Assembly (NCBI RefSeq): GCF_037974265.1
Contig: NZ_CP150233.1
Coordinates: 4,836,001-4,900,000 of the forward strand
Direction: 5' to 3'
Source of the DNA: Paenibacillus sp. FSL R5-0623
GTDB taxonomy: Bacteria; Bacillota; Bacilli; Paenibacillales; Paenibacillaceae
DNA: 64,000 nt
Each line of letters opens with the position of its first letter. Position 1 is the stretch's first letter. A model generated the notes under the pieces. It was given only the letters and a program-made list of their open reading frames with translations. It was not told where the DNA came from and did not search any database. Of the stretch, positions 33,669 to 42,627 are shown in pieces. The translations under genes and the position numbers were made by a program.

Positions 33669-34490
33669 TCAGCTCAAGTCAACATGGTTCTCATCATCCA
33701 TGGACAGGGCTTTTTTTCGTTCCTGCAATTGCAGTCGGTATTCGCTAGGGTACATGCCCGTTTTGTTTTTGAAGATCCGGCTGAAATAGTGGGAATCACT
33801 ATACCCTACCGCTCCACCAATGGTCTTGATATCCATATTCTCGTGAGTGACGAGCATGCGCTTCGCTTCATTAATCCGCAGACCTGTCATATATTTCAGG
33901 GGAGTCTCCCCCGTCACCTTCTTGAAGCACTTTCCAAGATAGTCCACACTAAAATGCATCTGTCCCGCCATGTCCTGGAGTGTAATCTCATGCATGTAAT
34001 TCTGCTTCAAATACAACTTAACAGCCTCTGCGATATCCTCTGGCTTCACCTGCTCATCCAGCACGGCACTGACATGGGCAAGCGAATCCACAGCGCTCCC
34101 AAGCTTCAATTCCATCGCATCCAGCAGTGTCCGAAGCTGTTCTTCCGATAATGGTTTGAGCAGATAATCCTCCACCTTGTAACTGATCGCCTGCCGTGCA
34201 TATTCGAATTCATGATAACCACTCAGAATGACAATTTTCACATGCGGATAGGCAAAATACAGATGTTTGGCGAGTTCCAATCCATTCATTACCGGCATCT
34301 GTATATCAGTTACAACCAGATCAGGTACGGAATGTTCAATGAGCTGTAACGCTTCCTGACCGTTCCTCGCTTCACCAATCACCTCGAACCGGGTATCCAG
34401 CTCTCTGAATTTGCGCGAGACATTCCGGCGAATCAGGGCTTCATCTTCCACAATAATCGTTCTATATTTGATTGTCATGGGTTCAGTCAT
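33669..34490 (-). CDS. YesN-type response regulator with AraC DNA-binding domain
   Basis: A 273-residue cytoplasmic regulator. The receiver domain has the phosphorylated Asp in VVTDIQMPVMNG (about residue 60), the Thr/Ser switch in VILSGYHEFEYA and Lys in YLLKPL. A linker helix precedes the C-terminal AraC domain (about 165-260) with two helix-turn-helix motifs (LQDMAGQMHFSVDYLGKCFK and IKTIGGAVGYSDSHYFSRIF). Its ATG lies inside the end of the kinase gene. It likely activates the sugar ABC operon at 36541. Confidence 0.93.
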   Translation of the reverse strand: MTEPMTIKYRTIIVEDEALIRRNVSRKFRELDTRFEVIGEARNGQEALQLIEHSVPDLVVTDIQMPVMNGLELAKHLYFAYPHVKIVILSGYHEFEYARQAISYKVEDYLLKPLSEEQLRTLLDAMELKLGSAVDSLAHVSAVLDEQVKPEDIAEAVKLYLKQNYMHEITLQDMAGQMHFSVDYLGKCFKKVTGETPLKYMTGLRINEAKRMLVTHENMDIKTIGGAVGYSDSHYFSRIFKNKTGMYPSEYRLQLQERKKALSMDDENHVDLS

Positions 34491-36360
34491 GCTCCTTTCG
34501 AATGGAACCGCCTATAGTAATCTGGACACCGCCGGAAGACTTGTTCGTAATCTGCATGTGGGCGGCTGTGCCATACCATAATTTCAATCGGACCCATATA
34601 TTCTTGAGTCCCATGCCGTTTATTTCGAGGTCAGGCATACGCTCCCACTCCTGTGACTGTTCGATATAATGCATGATCTTGGCAAGTGCCTCGGGTTCCA
34701 TGCCAGGCCCGTTGTCTTCTACGTGGATCTGCCAGGTCTGCTGTACCGGATCCAACTCTCCAGTAATATTCAGTTTCCATGGAGGGGTATCACCCAGTCC
34801 ATATTTCATGGCATTTTCGAGTAGTGGTTGTACCATTAACATTGGAACCTGAATATGTTGCATCTCATCCGGAATATGAAACTCATAGTGTAGATCATCC
34901 TCAAACCTAATCTTCATACACTCCAGATATCGCTCACAATAATCCAATTCTTGAGTCAGGGGAACCCCGTTCTTACCCGGAGTAGAAATATAACGCAGCA
35001 TAGACGCAATATTGGCGCAGAACGCGACAATCTGCTTATTCATGCCTTCTTCCGCCATGATGCTGATATTGGTGATGTTGTTATAGAGAAAATGCGGGTT
35101 CATCTGGGATTGCAGCGCCAGTAATCTCGCTTCTGTCTCCTGAGATTTCATCAACAGCCTGTCCTGAAACGATTGCACAAGCTGTTGATTCAGCCGGATA
35201 AACGTATCATTCAGCTCATCCATCTCCCGAATAGAACCGGGATGCTCCAGCTTGAACAATTGAGCGGAATCCTGACCCGATACCAGATCATTCTCACCCG
35301 TTTTCTGAATAATGCGCTGCAAACGATGCAGCGGCAAAGTAACCCTTTTGGAAATCAGATACGAGAGAACCAGAATCAGCATGAGAGTAGCTAACGTGGC
35401 ACCGATAAACATCATAGCCATCCGATTGAGACTCGCGAAAAGGGATTGTTTGGACTGCATGACAATAACGGTCCATCCCGTCTCCTGTGACGTCATGTAC
35501 GTCATCATTTGTTTGGACTGACTCAACGGATCGGTAATCTCCTGCATCGTATCCGGCGGAAATGAAAGATTTTGAATCAAGTCCACATCATCGAAATGGC
35601 CTGCTTGAGAAGCATCGGCTGCCGAAGAAAGTGGAAACAACCTTGTATTTTGTTCATCCACTACATAGATCCGAAGATCGTCGTTATTTGCCTGCAATTC
35701 ATTCAAATGCTGAAACAGGGTTCCGGCATCCTGCAAAATCTCAACGACACCCTGGCTGACATAGTTGCCATCTTTGTATACCCGGGTAAGAGAAATGTAG
35801 GGTTGATCCGATTTTCCCTCACCAGTCGGCATGGGCAAGGCTCCGCCCTCTAACAATTGGATCACCCGCCATCCACTCCGCTCCCAGGTTTCCTTGTACC
35901 ACGGTCGCTGAGTCAGGTCTACCGACAGTTGACCGTTGAATGCACCCGCTCCCAACATCTTGCCATTCACATCATAGATATTGGCCTGCTTGGCTGTATT
36001 GGAGCTACTAATGATCGCAAGAATGACATCAATTAGTGTGGTTGTATCCTTATACAATGCTGGATCACTCGTCATTGTCTGCTCACTGCCTTCTGCTGGT
36101 GCCAAGTAGTGACTGAAGTGTTCTTTGACCAGATTGGAGTACACGATATTCATGGAAAAGTTGTTCATTTTCACCACTTCCTGATCCAAGTTACTGACGA
36201 TTGATACCCCCAGTTGTCTCTGCTGTTCTTCACTTCGCTGACGAATGTCACTTGCGAGAAAAACATACAGAAGCCCCGCCACAATCAGCGAAAAGATAAT
36301 AAATACCGCAGAGTAATAGGCAAACAGACTTTGCTGAAGCGTTCCAAATCGATATCGCAA
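34483..36360 (-). CDS. YesM-type sensor histidine kinase
   Basis: A 625-residue kinase. I choose TTG 36360 with GAGGTG upstream; the frame extends to GTG 36444 without a good site. Two helices (residues about 13-35 and 265-290) flank a large extracellular sensor domain. A HAMP segment (RVTLPLHRLQRIIQ) is followed by the His_kinase motif LQSQMNPHFLYNN with the phospho-acceptor His, then the HATPase_c boxes QPLLENAMKYGLG, VEDNGPGM and GMGLKNIWVRLKLWYG. It overlaps the regulator by 8 bases. Ligand probably a sugar, from the divergent importer. Confidence 0.92.
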   Translation of the reverse strand: MRYRFGTLQQSLFAYYSAVFIIFSLIVAGLLYVFLASDIRQRSEEQQRQLGVSIVSNLDQEVVKMNNFSMNIVYSNLVKEHFSHYLAPAEGSEQTMTSDPALYKDTTTLIDVILAIISSSNTAKQANIYDVNGKMLGAGAFNGQLSVDLTQRPWYKETWERSGWRVIQLLEGGALPMPTGEGKSDQPYISLTRVYKDGNYVSQGVVEILQDAGTLFQHLNELQANNDDLRIYVVDEQNTRLFPLSSAADASQAGHFDDVDLIQNLSFPPDTMQEITDPLSQSKQMMTYMTSQETGWTVIVMQSKQSLFASLNRMAMMFIGATLATLMLILVLSYLISKRVTLPLHRLQRIIQKTGENDLVSGQDSAQLFKLEHPGSIREMDELNDTFIRLNQQLVQSFQDRLLMKSQETEARLLALQSQMNPHFLYNNITNISIMAEEGMNKQIVAFCANIASMLRYISTPGKNGVPLTQELDYCERYLECMKIRFEDDLHYEFHIPDEMQHIQVPMLMVQPLLENAMKYGLGDTPPWKLNITGELDPVQQTWQIHVEDNGPGMEPEALAKIMHYIEQSQEWERMPDLEINGMGLKNIWVRLKLWYGTAAHMQITNKSSGGVQITIGGSIRKEHD

Positions 36361-36540
36361 TCCCCACACACCTCGTCCTATGATGATATCTGTCACACCA
36401 TTCGAAAATGTCCACCCAACAGAACGCTTTTGTCTATTGAGCACATCCGCTGTTCACAGTAAAGTTATCCACATAAGAATACGCTTACATTAAGCGTTTC
36501 GGCAAGTGACAATTTTCTTTATATTCCGGGAGGTTCAATG

Positions 36541-37842
36541 ATGAGAAAACGATTTCTATTTTCGCTTGCAAGTGTGCTCCTGCTCTCCACTCTGCTGCTT
36601 GCCGGGTGCAACTCAGGTAAAAGTACGGAAGGTTCCGGTAAGGTGACACTCACTTTTGGAACGAGTCAATCCGGTATTCCTCGCACGGGCATCATGCAGA
36701 CGATGGCCAAGGAATATGAGCAGGAGACGGGTGTCAAAATCGACTTTCAGGTGGTACCTGACGCACAGTGGCGTGACCTGATCAAGGTGAAGCTGGCCTC
36801 AGGCGAAGCACCTGATATTTTCAATGTCGATGTGGACCCACTGAGCATGCCAGCTAACGTAAGACCGGAGGAAAATGCCATTGATCTGACCAATGAGGAA
36901 TTCACAGGTCGGATGTCTGAAGAGATTTTACCAACCGTCAGTCACAATGACAAGGTGTACGGGGTTTCTTTTGCACCAACGAAAATCTGGTATGTGTACT
37001 ATAACAAACGTATCTTCCAAGAGCTCGGCATAGAGCCTCCTACATCCTATGCCGAATTCAAGGCGATCAGCCAGAAAATTAAGGATAAAGACATTATTCC
37101 ATTCTATCAGGCACCTGCCAGCGGGTGGTATCAGGTTCTGCCTTTGTTCGAAACGGGGCCTAACTATGAGCAAACGACAGCAGGAACCTACGAGAAATTA
37201 AACAACAATGAGATGAAAGTCGCAGATATGACGCAACTCAAGACGGTCATTGAACAGTTGAACGAATTTGCGGATCTCGGTTATTTCGGTAAAGACTTCT
37301 TGTCCAATACGGTAGAAGCGGGAATTGAGGCGTTTGGTCAGGAGAAGGCAGCGATGTTACTGCGGGTTCCAGGGACGGAAAAGGAAGTGTCCGAAGCGTA
37401 TCCGGCAATGAAAGACAATATGGGGTTCTTCGTCATGCCGTGGGGAGATAATCAGACGATTGGTGTGAATCCGGGCGGTTCAGCTGCGATGTTTGGTAAC
37501 AAAAACAGTAAACATCCCGAAGAAGTGCTGAAATTCTTCCGCTGGATCACCGAGCATGATCATCTGCAACGTGTGTTCGATGAAGGTGAAGGCAATCTGA
37601 CGATCTGCTGGCCGGAAATCGAACCAAAACTGACACAGGACTATATTGATTATGAGAAAAATCATGAAAAAGGTACGGTCATGCAGGCCGCTGTGAAATA
37701 CATTGATCCACAATGGATGGATATTGGCAAAGACTTGTCAGGCATGTTCGCCGGCGCAATGACACCGGATCAGATTCTGCAAAATATTGATAAACGCCGT
37801 GCTGAACAAGCCAAAGTGCTGAAAGATGAGAAGTGGCAGTAA
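36541..37842 (+). CDS. Sugar ABC transporter substrate-binding lipoprotein (family 1)
   Basis: A 433-residue extracellular binding lipoprotein. A signal peptide with lipobox LLLAGC ends at Cys 23, where lipid is attached. The family 1 solute-binding fold follows (VTLTFGTSQS, then YEQETGVKIDFQVVPDAQW, APDIFNVDVD, GWYQVLPLFETG). GGGAGG lies 7 bases before the ATG at 36541, which is preferred over the ATG at 36538. It is divergent from the kinase and first in an operon with two permeases but no ATPase; a shared MsmX-like ATPase elsewhere is likely. The exact sugar is unknown. Confidence 0.92.
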   Translation: MRKRFLFSLASVLLLSTLLLAGCNSGKSTEGSGKVTLTFGTSQSGIPRTGIMQTMAKEYEQETGVKIDFQVVPDAQWRDLIKVKLASGEAPDIFNVDVDPLSMPANVRPEENAIDLTNEEFTGRMSEEILPTVSHNDKVYGVSFAPTKIWYVYYNKRIFQELGIEPPTSYAEFKAISQKIKDKDIIPFYQAPASGWYQVLPLFETGPNYEQTTAGTYEKLNNNEMKVADMTQLKTVIEQLNEFADLGYFGKDFLSNTVEAGIEAFGQEKAAMLLRVPGTEKEVSEAYPAMKDNMGFFVMPWGDNQTIGVNPGGSAAMFGNKNSKHPEEVLKFFRWITEHDHLQRVFDEGEGNLTICWPEIEPKLTQDYIDYEKNHEKGTVMQAAVKYIDPQWMDIGKDLSGMFAGAMTPDQILQNIDKRRAEQAKVLKDEKWQ

Positions 37843-37882
37843 CCACGCATATTTCAGATAAACACAAACGCACAACAGCGTT

Positions 37883-37911
37883 ACATGTAGCGGGCGTTTG
37901 CCCGCTCATGT
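37883..37911 (+). terminator. Intercistronic hairpin between binding protein and permeases
   Basis: ACATG-T-AGCGGGC and GCCCGCT-C-ATGT form a strong stem with a short loop, followed only by ATTTTGG. The weak T tail suggests partial termination or 3'-end protection of the binding-protein message rather than full termination. Confidence 0.6.
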
Positions 37912-37942
37912 ATTTTGGCAGGAAGGAAAGGTGTTACCGGTT

Positions 37943-38815
37943 ATGAATGCAAACAAAATCTATCCCTGGTATTTCTCATCTGGAGCGATTGTATTATATC
38001 TGCTGTTCATCGTTGCTCCCGCCCTGCTGGGCATCTATTATTCCTTCACTGACTGGAACAGTTACAGTTCGGAGAAGAACTTTATCGGTCTGGAGCATTT
38101 CCGTACCATATTGGCGGGTGATCCGACCTATCTTCTTTTTATCAAAAACACAGTCCTGTTCACCCTCGTGACATCCATCGCCAAGACGGTTCTCGGCTTG
38201 TTTCTGGCTCTGCTGTTGGTCAGCGGTGTAAAGGCCGCGAATCTGCACCGGATGATCATCTTCTCGCCACAAGTGTTGTCGTTCCTGATTGTTGGGCTTG
38301 TGTTCAAAAGTCTGCTCGATCCCAACAACGGGTTCGTTAACGTGACCCTACGTTCCATGGGACTAGACGTTCTCGCCCAGAACTGGCTGGGCTCCCTGAC
38401 CTGGGCCATGCCATCCATTATGGCGGTGGATACGTGGAAAGGCATGGGGTACATCATGGTGCTGTTCATCGCCGGACTGCTCGCGATTCCACGTGATTAT
38501 TACGAAGCAGCGTCCATTGACGGCGCCGGGTTTGGGCAGAAGTTGTTCCGGATCACCATTCCGATGCTAATGCCTACCATTACCATCGCCACGGTGCTTA
38601 ATATTACGTATGGGCTGAGAGTATTCGATGCCGTATACGTGCTAACCAACGGTGGCCCCGGTAACGCAACAGATGTCATTAACACGGCTGTCTATTCCTC
38701 TTTTGCCAAAGGGTATTGGGGACTGGGGAGTGCGTTATCTACCATTCTGTTTGTCATCATGGCGATCATCTCCTTTTTCATCATTCGTTTGATGAACCGA
38801 AAGGTGGAATACTGA
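37943..38815 (+). CDS. Sugar ABC transporter permease, MalF-like
   Basis: A 290-residue inner-membrane permease with six helices. The EAA loop that contacts the ATPase reads YYEAASIDGAGFGQKLFRIT. The N-terminal segment YFSSGAIVLYLLFIVAPALLG and C-terminal LNGGPGNATDVINTAVYS-type region (TNGGPGNATD) are typical of the family. ATG at 37943 has AAGGTG upstream; GTG at 37931 is an alternative. Second gene of the importer operon. Confidence 0.92.
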   Translation: MNANKIYPWYFSSGAIVLYLLFIVAPALLGIYYSFTDWNSYSSEKNFIGLEHFRTILAGDPTYLLFIKNTVLFTLVTSIAKTVLGLFLALLLVSGVKAANLHRMIIFSPQVLSFLIVGLVFKSLLDPNNGFVNVTLRSMGLDVLAQNWLGSLTWAMPSIMAVDTWKGMGYIMVLFIAGLLAIPRDYYEAASIDGAGFGQKLFRITIPMLMPTITIATVLNITYGLRVFDAVYVLTNGGPGNATDVINTAVYSSFAKGYWGLGSALSTILFVIMAIISFFIIRLMNRKVEY

Positions 38816-38816
38816 C

Positions 38817-39641
38817 ATGCGATTGAGAAAAAGATTGGCTTCCATCGGGTTAAATGCTCTCGCCTGGCTGCTCAGCCTGGTGGTCCTGATTCCTTTTGTC
38901 GTCATTGTACTGAATTCATTCAAGTCGGACGCCGAGGCCAAAGTGCTTAAACTGACGCTGCCCGAGAAGTTTATTTTCGAAAATTACAAAATAGTCTATG
39001 AACAGGGACACTTGGGAGGTTCTTTTTTCAACAGTCTGCTGCATTCCGGAGCTTCTTCTCTACTATTAGTGTTTGTTGTGGCTTTCTCGGCCTTCACGTT
39101 ATCCCGCAACCATTCGAGGCTCAGCAAGTTTCTGTACTTCTTCCTGATTCTTGGTATCACCCTACCACTCAACTACATTCCGCTGATGGAAGTCATGAAG
39201 TCGATGGGTATGATCAATTCACATGTCGGCATGATTCTGCTCTACACGGCCATGGGTATTCCAATCTCGCTGTTCATTACGTATGCTTTTGTGTCTAACA
39301 TCCCGAAGGAGCTGGATGAAGCCGCGATCATGGACGGATGTAATGGGATCAAGCTGTTCCTGCGAATCATTGTACCTTTGTTAACCTCGGTGCTGGTAAC
39401 GGTATTTGTTCTTAATTTCCTGAGTGTCTGGAATGAGTTTACTGCCCCACTCTATATGTTGAATACAGTGGAGATGTGGCCGATGACGCTGGCTGTATAT
39501 AACTTCTTTGGACAATTCAGTGCCCAGTGGAATCTGGTCAGTGCCGATATTGTGCTTACTTCCCTGCCAGTGTTGATTGTGTTTCTCATTGGGCAAAAGT
39601 ATATTGTGGGAGGACTAACTTCAGGAGCAGTTAAAGGGTAA
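38817..39641 (+). CDS. Sugar ABC transporter permease, MalG-like
   Basis: A 274-residue permease with six helices. The EAA loop is ELDEAAIMDGCNGIKLFLRI and the C-terminus ends QKYIVGGLTSGAVKG, the usual MalG-type ending. It starts 1 base after the preceding stop. It forms the heterodimeric channel with the gene before it. Confidence 0.93.
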   Translation: MRLRKRLASIGLNALAWLLSLVVLIPFVVIVLNSFKSDAEAKVLKLTLPEKFIFENYKIVYEQGHLGGSFFNSLLHSGASSLLLVFVVAFSAFTLSRNHSRLSKFLYFFLILGITLPLNYIPLMEVMKSMGMINSHVGMILLYTAMGIPISLFITYAFVSNIPKELDEAAIMDGCNGIKLFLRIIVPLLTSVLVTVFVLNFLSVWNEFTAPLYMLNTVEMWPMTLAVYNFFGQFSAQWNLVSADIVLTSLPVLIVFLIGQKYIVGGLTSGAVKG

Positions 39642-39710
39642 GCTCCACCGACAATCCAAATTCACAAACGTATCTTGTCTAAGTACATCTGCCGACTCCT
39701 CAGCACAAAA

Positions 39711-39784
39711 AGCCCTTGTCTGCTCATCGTGTGAACAACTTCTTCCTACAGAAGAAGTATCGCACGTTGCTGCGGACAAGGGCT
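39711..39784 (-). terminator. Strong terminator ending the biosynthetic/export operon
   Basis: AGCCCTTGTC (39711-39720) is the exact complement of GACAAGGGCT (39775-39784). An inner AACTTCTTC / GAAGAAGT hairpin lies within. Read on the minus strand the structure is followed by TTTTTGTG. It lies 19 bases after the MFS gene and is the first clear terminator after the thioesterase gene in this direction. Confidence 0.75.
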
Positions 39785-39802
39785 TACGCTGTTGGATTCG
39801 AA

Positions 39803-41131
39803 TTAATCGTGCGCCAACCCGCCAACATCGGATGGAGCCGCTATATCTGGGCTCTGCTCCAGAGATTTGATCATTTTCAAGCGGGATGTGATGATTGCAA
39901 TCAGAATAACAAACAGACCCGCGATGATAAACAGAAAGGCAATACCTCTGCCTGGCCCAGTTCCAATAATTTGACCAACAGACGAAGCCAGTGCTCCCCC
40001 CTCCATCAGCAACGGATTAAACACATGGTCGGCCAGAAATCCAGCCAAACTGTACGCGATAATAAACCCGAGTTGTGACAGAATACCAATGATCCCCCAT
40101 ACCCTGCCCTGCTTATCGTTGGCGATATTGTTTCGCACCAGCACATCTGCGCTCATATTGACAAACGGCAGCGATGACAGGAACAGAAAACCTGCGAAGA
40201 TAATAAAATAAATGTTGGTGGATATCCCCAGAAGCGAGAAGGACAAACCGCATAAAATCAGACCCATCACAAGCACACTTGCGTATCTCTTTGTTATCGT
40301 AAATATGCCGATGCATAAGCTACTAATCAGCATGCCGATAGCGCTAACAGACTGAAATGTTCCAAGTGTCTTTGCATCCGTGAATGACAGAAGCATCGGA
40401 CCAATGAGTGTCTCCAGGAATCCCAGATAAAAGGTGACAAGAGAAATAATCACCACAAGCAACAATACTCCCTTGTTGGTTACAACCTCTCTCCAGCCCT
40501 CTTGAATATCGGTGATCCAGTTTTTCCCTTCTCGATCCTCTCGCTCCACCTTCATGCTCTTCCGAATAACCAGCACAGCTAGAATGGCAACCAGGAATGT
40601 CAGAATATTAATAACCAGAATGACTTCAATGGTTGTTATACTAAGCAGAATACCCGCAATGATAGGTGAAAACAGGAACTTCGAGGATTCAGCCAGTTGT
40701 ACAAGACCGCTTCCTTTTGAGAATTGATCCTTATCCAGCAGGTCCGTAGCAGAGGCCTTATATGCCGGGCTCTGCAACGCGGAAAACACCGAACTAAAGG
40801 CCACTCCCACATAGATATGCCATAATTGGATATCACCTGTGAGCATAATGGACAGAATGAAAATCAAACCGGCTGCCGACCCCAGGTCGCCAATAATCAT
40901 CATCGTTCGACGATCGAATCGGTCTGCCAGTACCCCTCCAATAGGTCGAAGCAGGATATTCGGCAGAAACGTGAATAAGGTAATCAATGCAACACTTGTT
41001 GCCGTATTCGTTTTTTCGAAGGCATACACCCCCAGGGAGAAGGCTGTAAGTCCAATCCCAATCATGGAGATGAGCTGACCGAACCATACTACCAGAAACT
41101 TTTTAAATGATTTTTGAACGGTATGTTCCAT
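39803..41131 (-). CDS. MFS efflux transporter
   Basis: A 442-residue membrane transporter with about 12 helices. The loop 2-3 motif ADRFDRRTMMIIGDL is typical of the macrolide/multidrug MFS group (MefA/YfmI-like). AAGGAG precedes the ATG. It is directly downstream of the TetR gene (20-base gap) and is the last gene before the terminator. It probably exports the cluster product or a toxic intermediate and is controlled by the TetR protein. The substrate is unproven. Confidence 0.85.
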   Translation of the reverse strand: MEHTVQKSFKKFLVVWFGQLISMIGIGLTAFSLGVYAFEKTNTATSVALITLFTFLPNILLRPIGGVLADRFDRRTMMIIGDLGSAAGLIFILSIMLTGDIQLWHIYVGVAFSSVFSALQSPAYKASATDLLDKDQFSKGSGLVQLAESSKFLFSPIIAGILLSITTIEVILVINILTFLVAILAVLVIRKSMKVEREDREGKNWITDIQEGWREVVTNKGVLLLVVIISLVTFYLGFLETLIGPMLLSFTDAKTLGTFQSVSAIGMLISSLCIGIFTITKRYASVLVMGLILCGLSFSLLGISTNIYFIIFAGFLFLSSLPFVNMSADVLVRNNIANDKQGRVWGIIGILSQLGFIIAYSLAGFLADHVFNPLLMEGGALASSVGQIIGTGPGRGIAFLFIIAGLFVILIAIITSRLKMIKSLEQSPDIAAPSDVGGLAHD

Positions 41132-41151
41132 GGATGATACTCCTTTCTCGG

Positions 41152-41787
41152 CTAAGCTTGATTCGGAAAATAAAGACGAGTGACGTAGGCAAAGCTTCCT
41201 TGTTCTGCTCCCAGCACACGTTCCATAATATGTGTGAATGCTTCAACCTTTTTTTGGAGTTCTTCCTCCTCCCATTGAAAGATGCCACGATCCAGCAAAA
41301 ATTGTGAAGATACGAGCAGGAATTCGATGGATTCCTTTGGGTTAGGCGTATGAAATACCCCCTCCTGAATGCCCTGCTCTACCACCTCGGCCAAGATGGG
41401 ACTTAATCGAATTACCGTCTCTACAAGACTCTTTTGGTGCATCTCCACATTATGAACACTGTGCAATTGCTCGATGAGATCATGTTTTCTGCCGTCAGGC
41501 TGATTCTGCGCCATCATGATGCGAAAAATTTTGTCATGGGCATTCAGTTTGGGATCGGACACCACGTGCCTGGCCGATGCCTCCCCGCTCAGAATAAAAC
41601 GCATGACGATGGCGTTCATAACCTCTTCCTTGGACTGAAAATAATAATAAAATGTACCCTTGGCAATGTTGCACGCCTGAAGGATATCCATAACCGTAGC
41701 TTTGGTATATCCCTTTGTTACGAACAGAATCTCGGCCGCATCCAAAATCTCATTCCTGCGTTCTTCCGGGTTTTTGATCAGTCTCAT
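41152..41787 (-). CDS. TetR family transcriptional regulator
   Basis: A 211-residue repressor. Start at ATG 41787 (RLIKNPEERRNEILDAAE) has GGAGG 7 bases upstream; an ATG at 41835 would put a perfect palindrome inside the coding region. The N-terminal helix-turn-helix is VTKGYTKATVMDILQACNIA followed by KGTFYYYFQSKEEV. The C-terminal ligand domain is variable. It lies between the ABC exporter and the MFS gene and probably represses its own gene and the MFS pump through the operator at 41809-41823. Confidence 0.9.
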   Translation of the reverse strand: MRLIKNPEERRNEILDAAEILFVTKGYTKATVMDILQACNIAKGTFYYYFQSKEEVMNAIVMRFILSGEASARHVVSDPKLNAHDKIFRIMMAQNQPDGRKHDLIEQLHSVHNVEMHQKSLVETVIRLSPILAEVVEQGIQEGVFHTPNPKESIEFLLVSSQFLLDRGIFQWEEEELQKKVEAFTHIMERVLGAEQGSFAYVTRLYFPNQA

Positions 41788-41808
41788 ATCCTGGCCTCCG
41801 ATACGTTC

Positions 41809-41823
41809 GACCGACTGTCGGTC
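41809..41823. promoter_or_regulatory. Probable TetR operator (perfect 15-bp palindrome)
   Basis: GACCGACTGTCGGTC is a perfect inverted repeat of 7-bp arms around one base. It lies 21 bases upstream of the TetR start codon. A candidate -10 TACAAT (41830-41825) is directly adjacent, so binding would block initiation. The arms resemble operators of many TetR-family proteins. Confidence 0.65.
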
Positions 41824-41847
41824 TATTGTAGTCATGGAGTTCTTTTT

Positions 41848-42615
41848 TTAGAACCCCATTTCAGTCAACCATTGCGCCAAATGGCTTTCCCTTGTTTTCA
41901 GATCCTGACGCTCTCTTGCATATTTTCCAATATTTCTGTCTGCAACCAGCTTACCGTCCATCATAAACAATACACGTTCCGATCTGGCAGCGACTTTCAC
42001 ATCATGGGTCACCAGCAGAATGGTTGTACCCGTTGCATTGATATCGCCCAGAATATCCATGATCTCATACGTTGATTTGGAATTCAGCGCCCCCGTTGGT
42101 TCATCGCCGAATAAAATATCTGGATTATTAATCAGCGCACGGCAGATGGCAATCCGTTGAAGCTGTCCGCCTGAGGCTTGGGTGATGTTATGCCCAGCAA
42201 GCTCATCAATCCCCATTTTTTTCATTAATGACATCGCTCGTGTATTAATCGTTTCTCTGCTGCTATTTTTGGCCAGATACGCGGAAAGTACGATATTGTC
42301 TAATAGATTCAGATTCTTGAGCAGATGAATATTTTGAAAGATGAATCCCATCTTGGTCAAACGTAGACTTGCCAGATCCCTCTCCTCAAATGCCGATATT
42401 TTTTTGCCATTAAAATAGACACTTCCAGCACTAATCTGATCCATACCACTTATGTTGTACAGTAAGGTAGACTTGCCTGAGCCAGATGGCCCCATGATGG
42501 AAACAAATTCTCCCTTTTTTAATTGAAGGTTGATATCTTTCAAGATGTTATGTTCTTCATTCTCGCCGATCGCTACGGATTTATTCACGTCTTTAGCCTC
42601 AAGTATAGTTGTCAT
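41848..42615 (-). CDS. ABC transporter ATP-binding protein (MacB/LolD type)
   Basis: A 255-residue ATPase partner of the FtsX-type permease. Walker A GPSGSGKSTLLYNI, Q-loop MGFIFQNIHLL, signature ASGGQLQRIAICRAL (Ala in place of the usual Leu), Walker B ILFGDEPTGALNSKS and H-loop VTHD. GGGAGG precedes the ATG. The MacB group moves substrates such as antibiotics or lipoproteins out of the membrane or gives peptide resistance. It is 12 bases after the permease gene. Confidence 0.93.
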   Translation of the reverse strand: MTTILEAKDVNKSVAIGENEEHNILKDINLQLKKGEFVSIMGPSGSGKSTLLYNISGMDQISAGSVYFNGKKISAFEERDLASLRLTKMGFIFQNIHLLKNLNLLDNIVLSAYLAKNSSRETINTRAMSLMKKMGIDELAGHNITQASGGQLQRIAICRALINNPDILFGDEPTGALNSKSTYEIMDILGDINATGTTILLVTHDVKVAARSERVLFMMDGKLVADRNIGKYARERQDLKTRESHLAQWLTEMGF

Positions 42616-42627
42616 CGTTGATCCTCC

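Noticed and set aside
41834..41860. Terminator between the ABC ATPase and tetR genes
   Set aside because: TGGGGTTCT / AGAACTCCA can pair, but the A/T run lies in the loop and no T tail follows, so it was not called.
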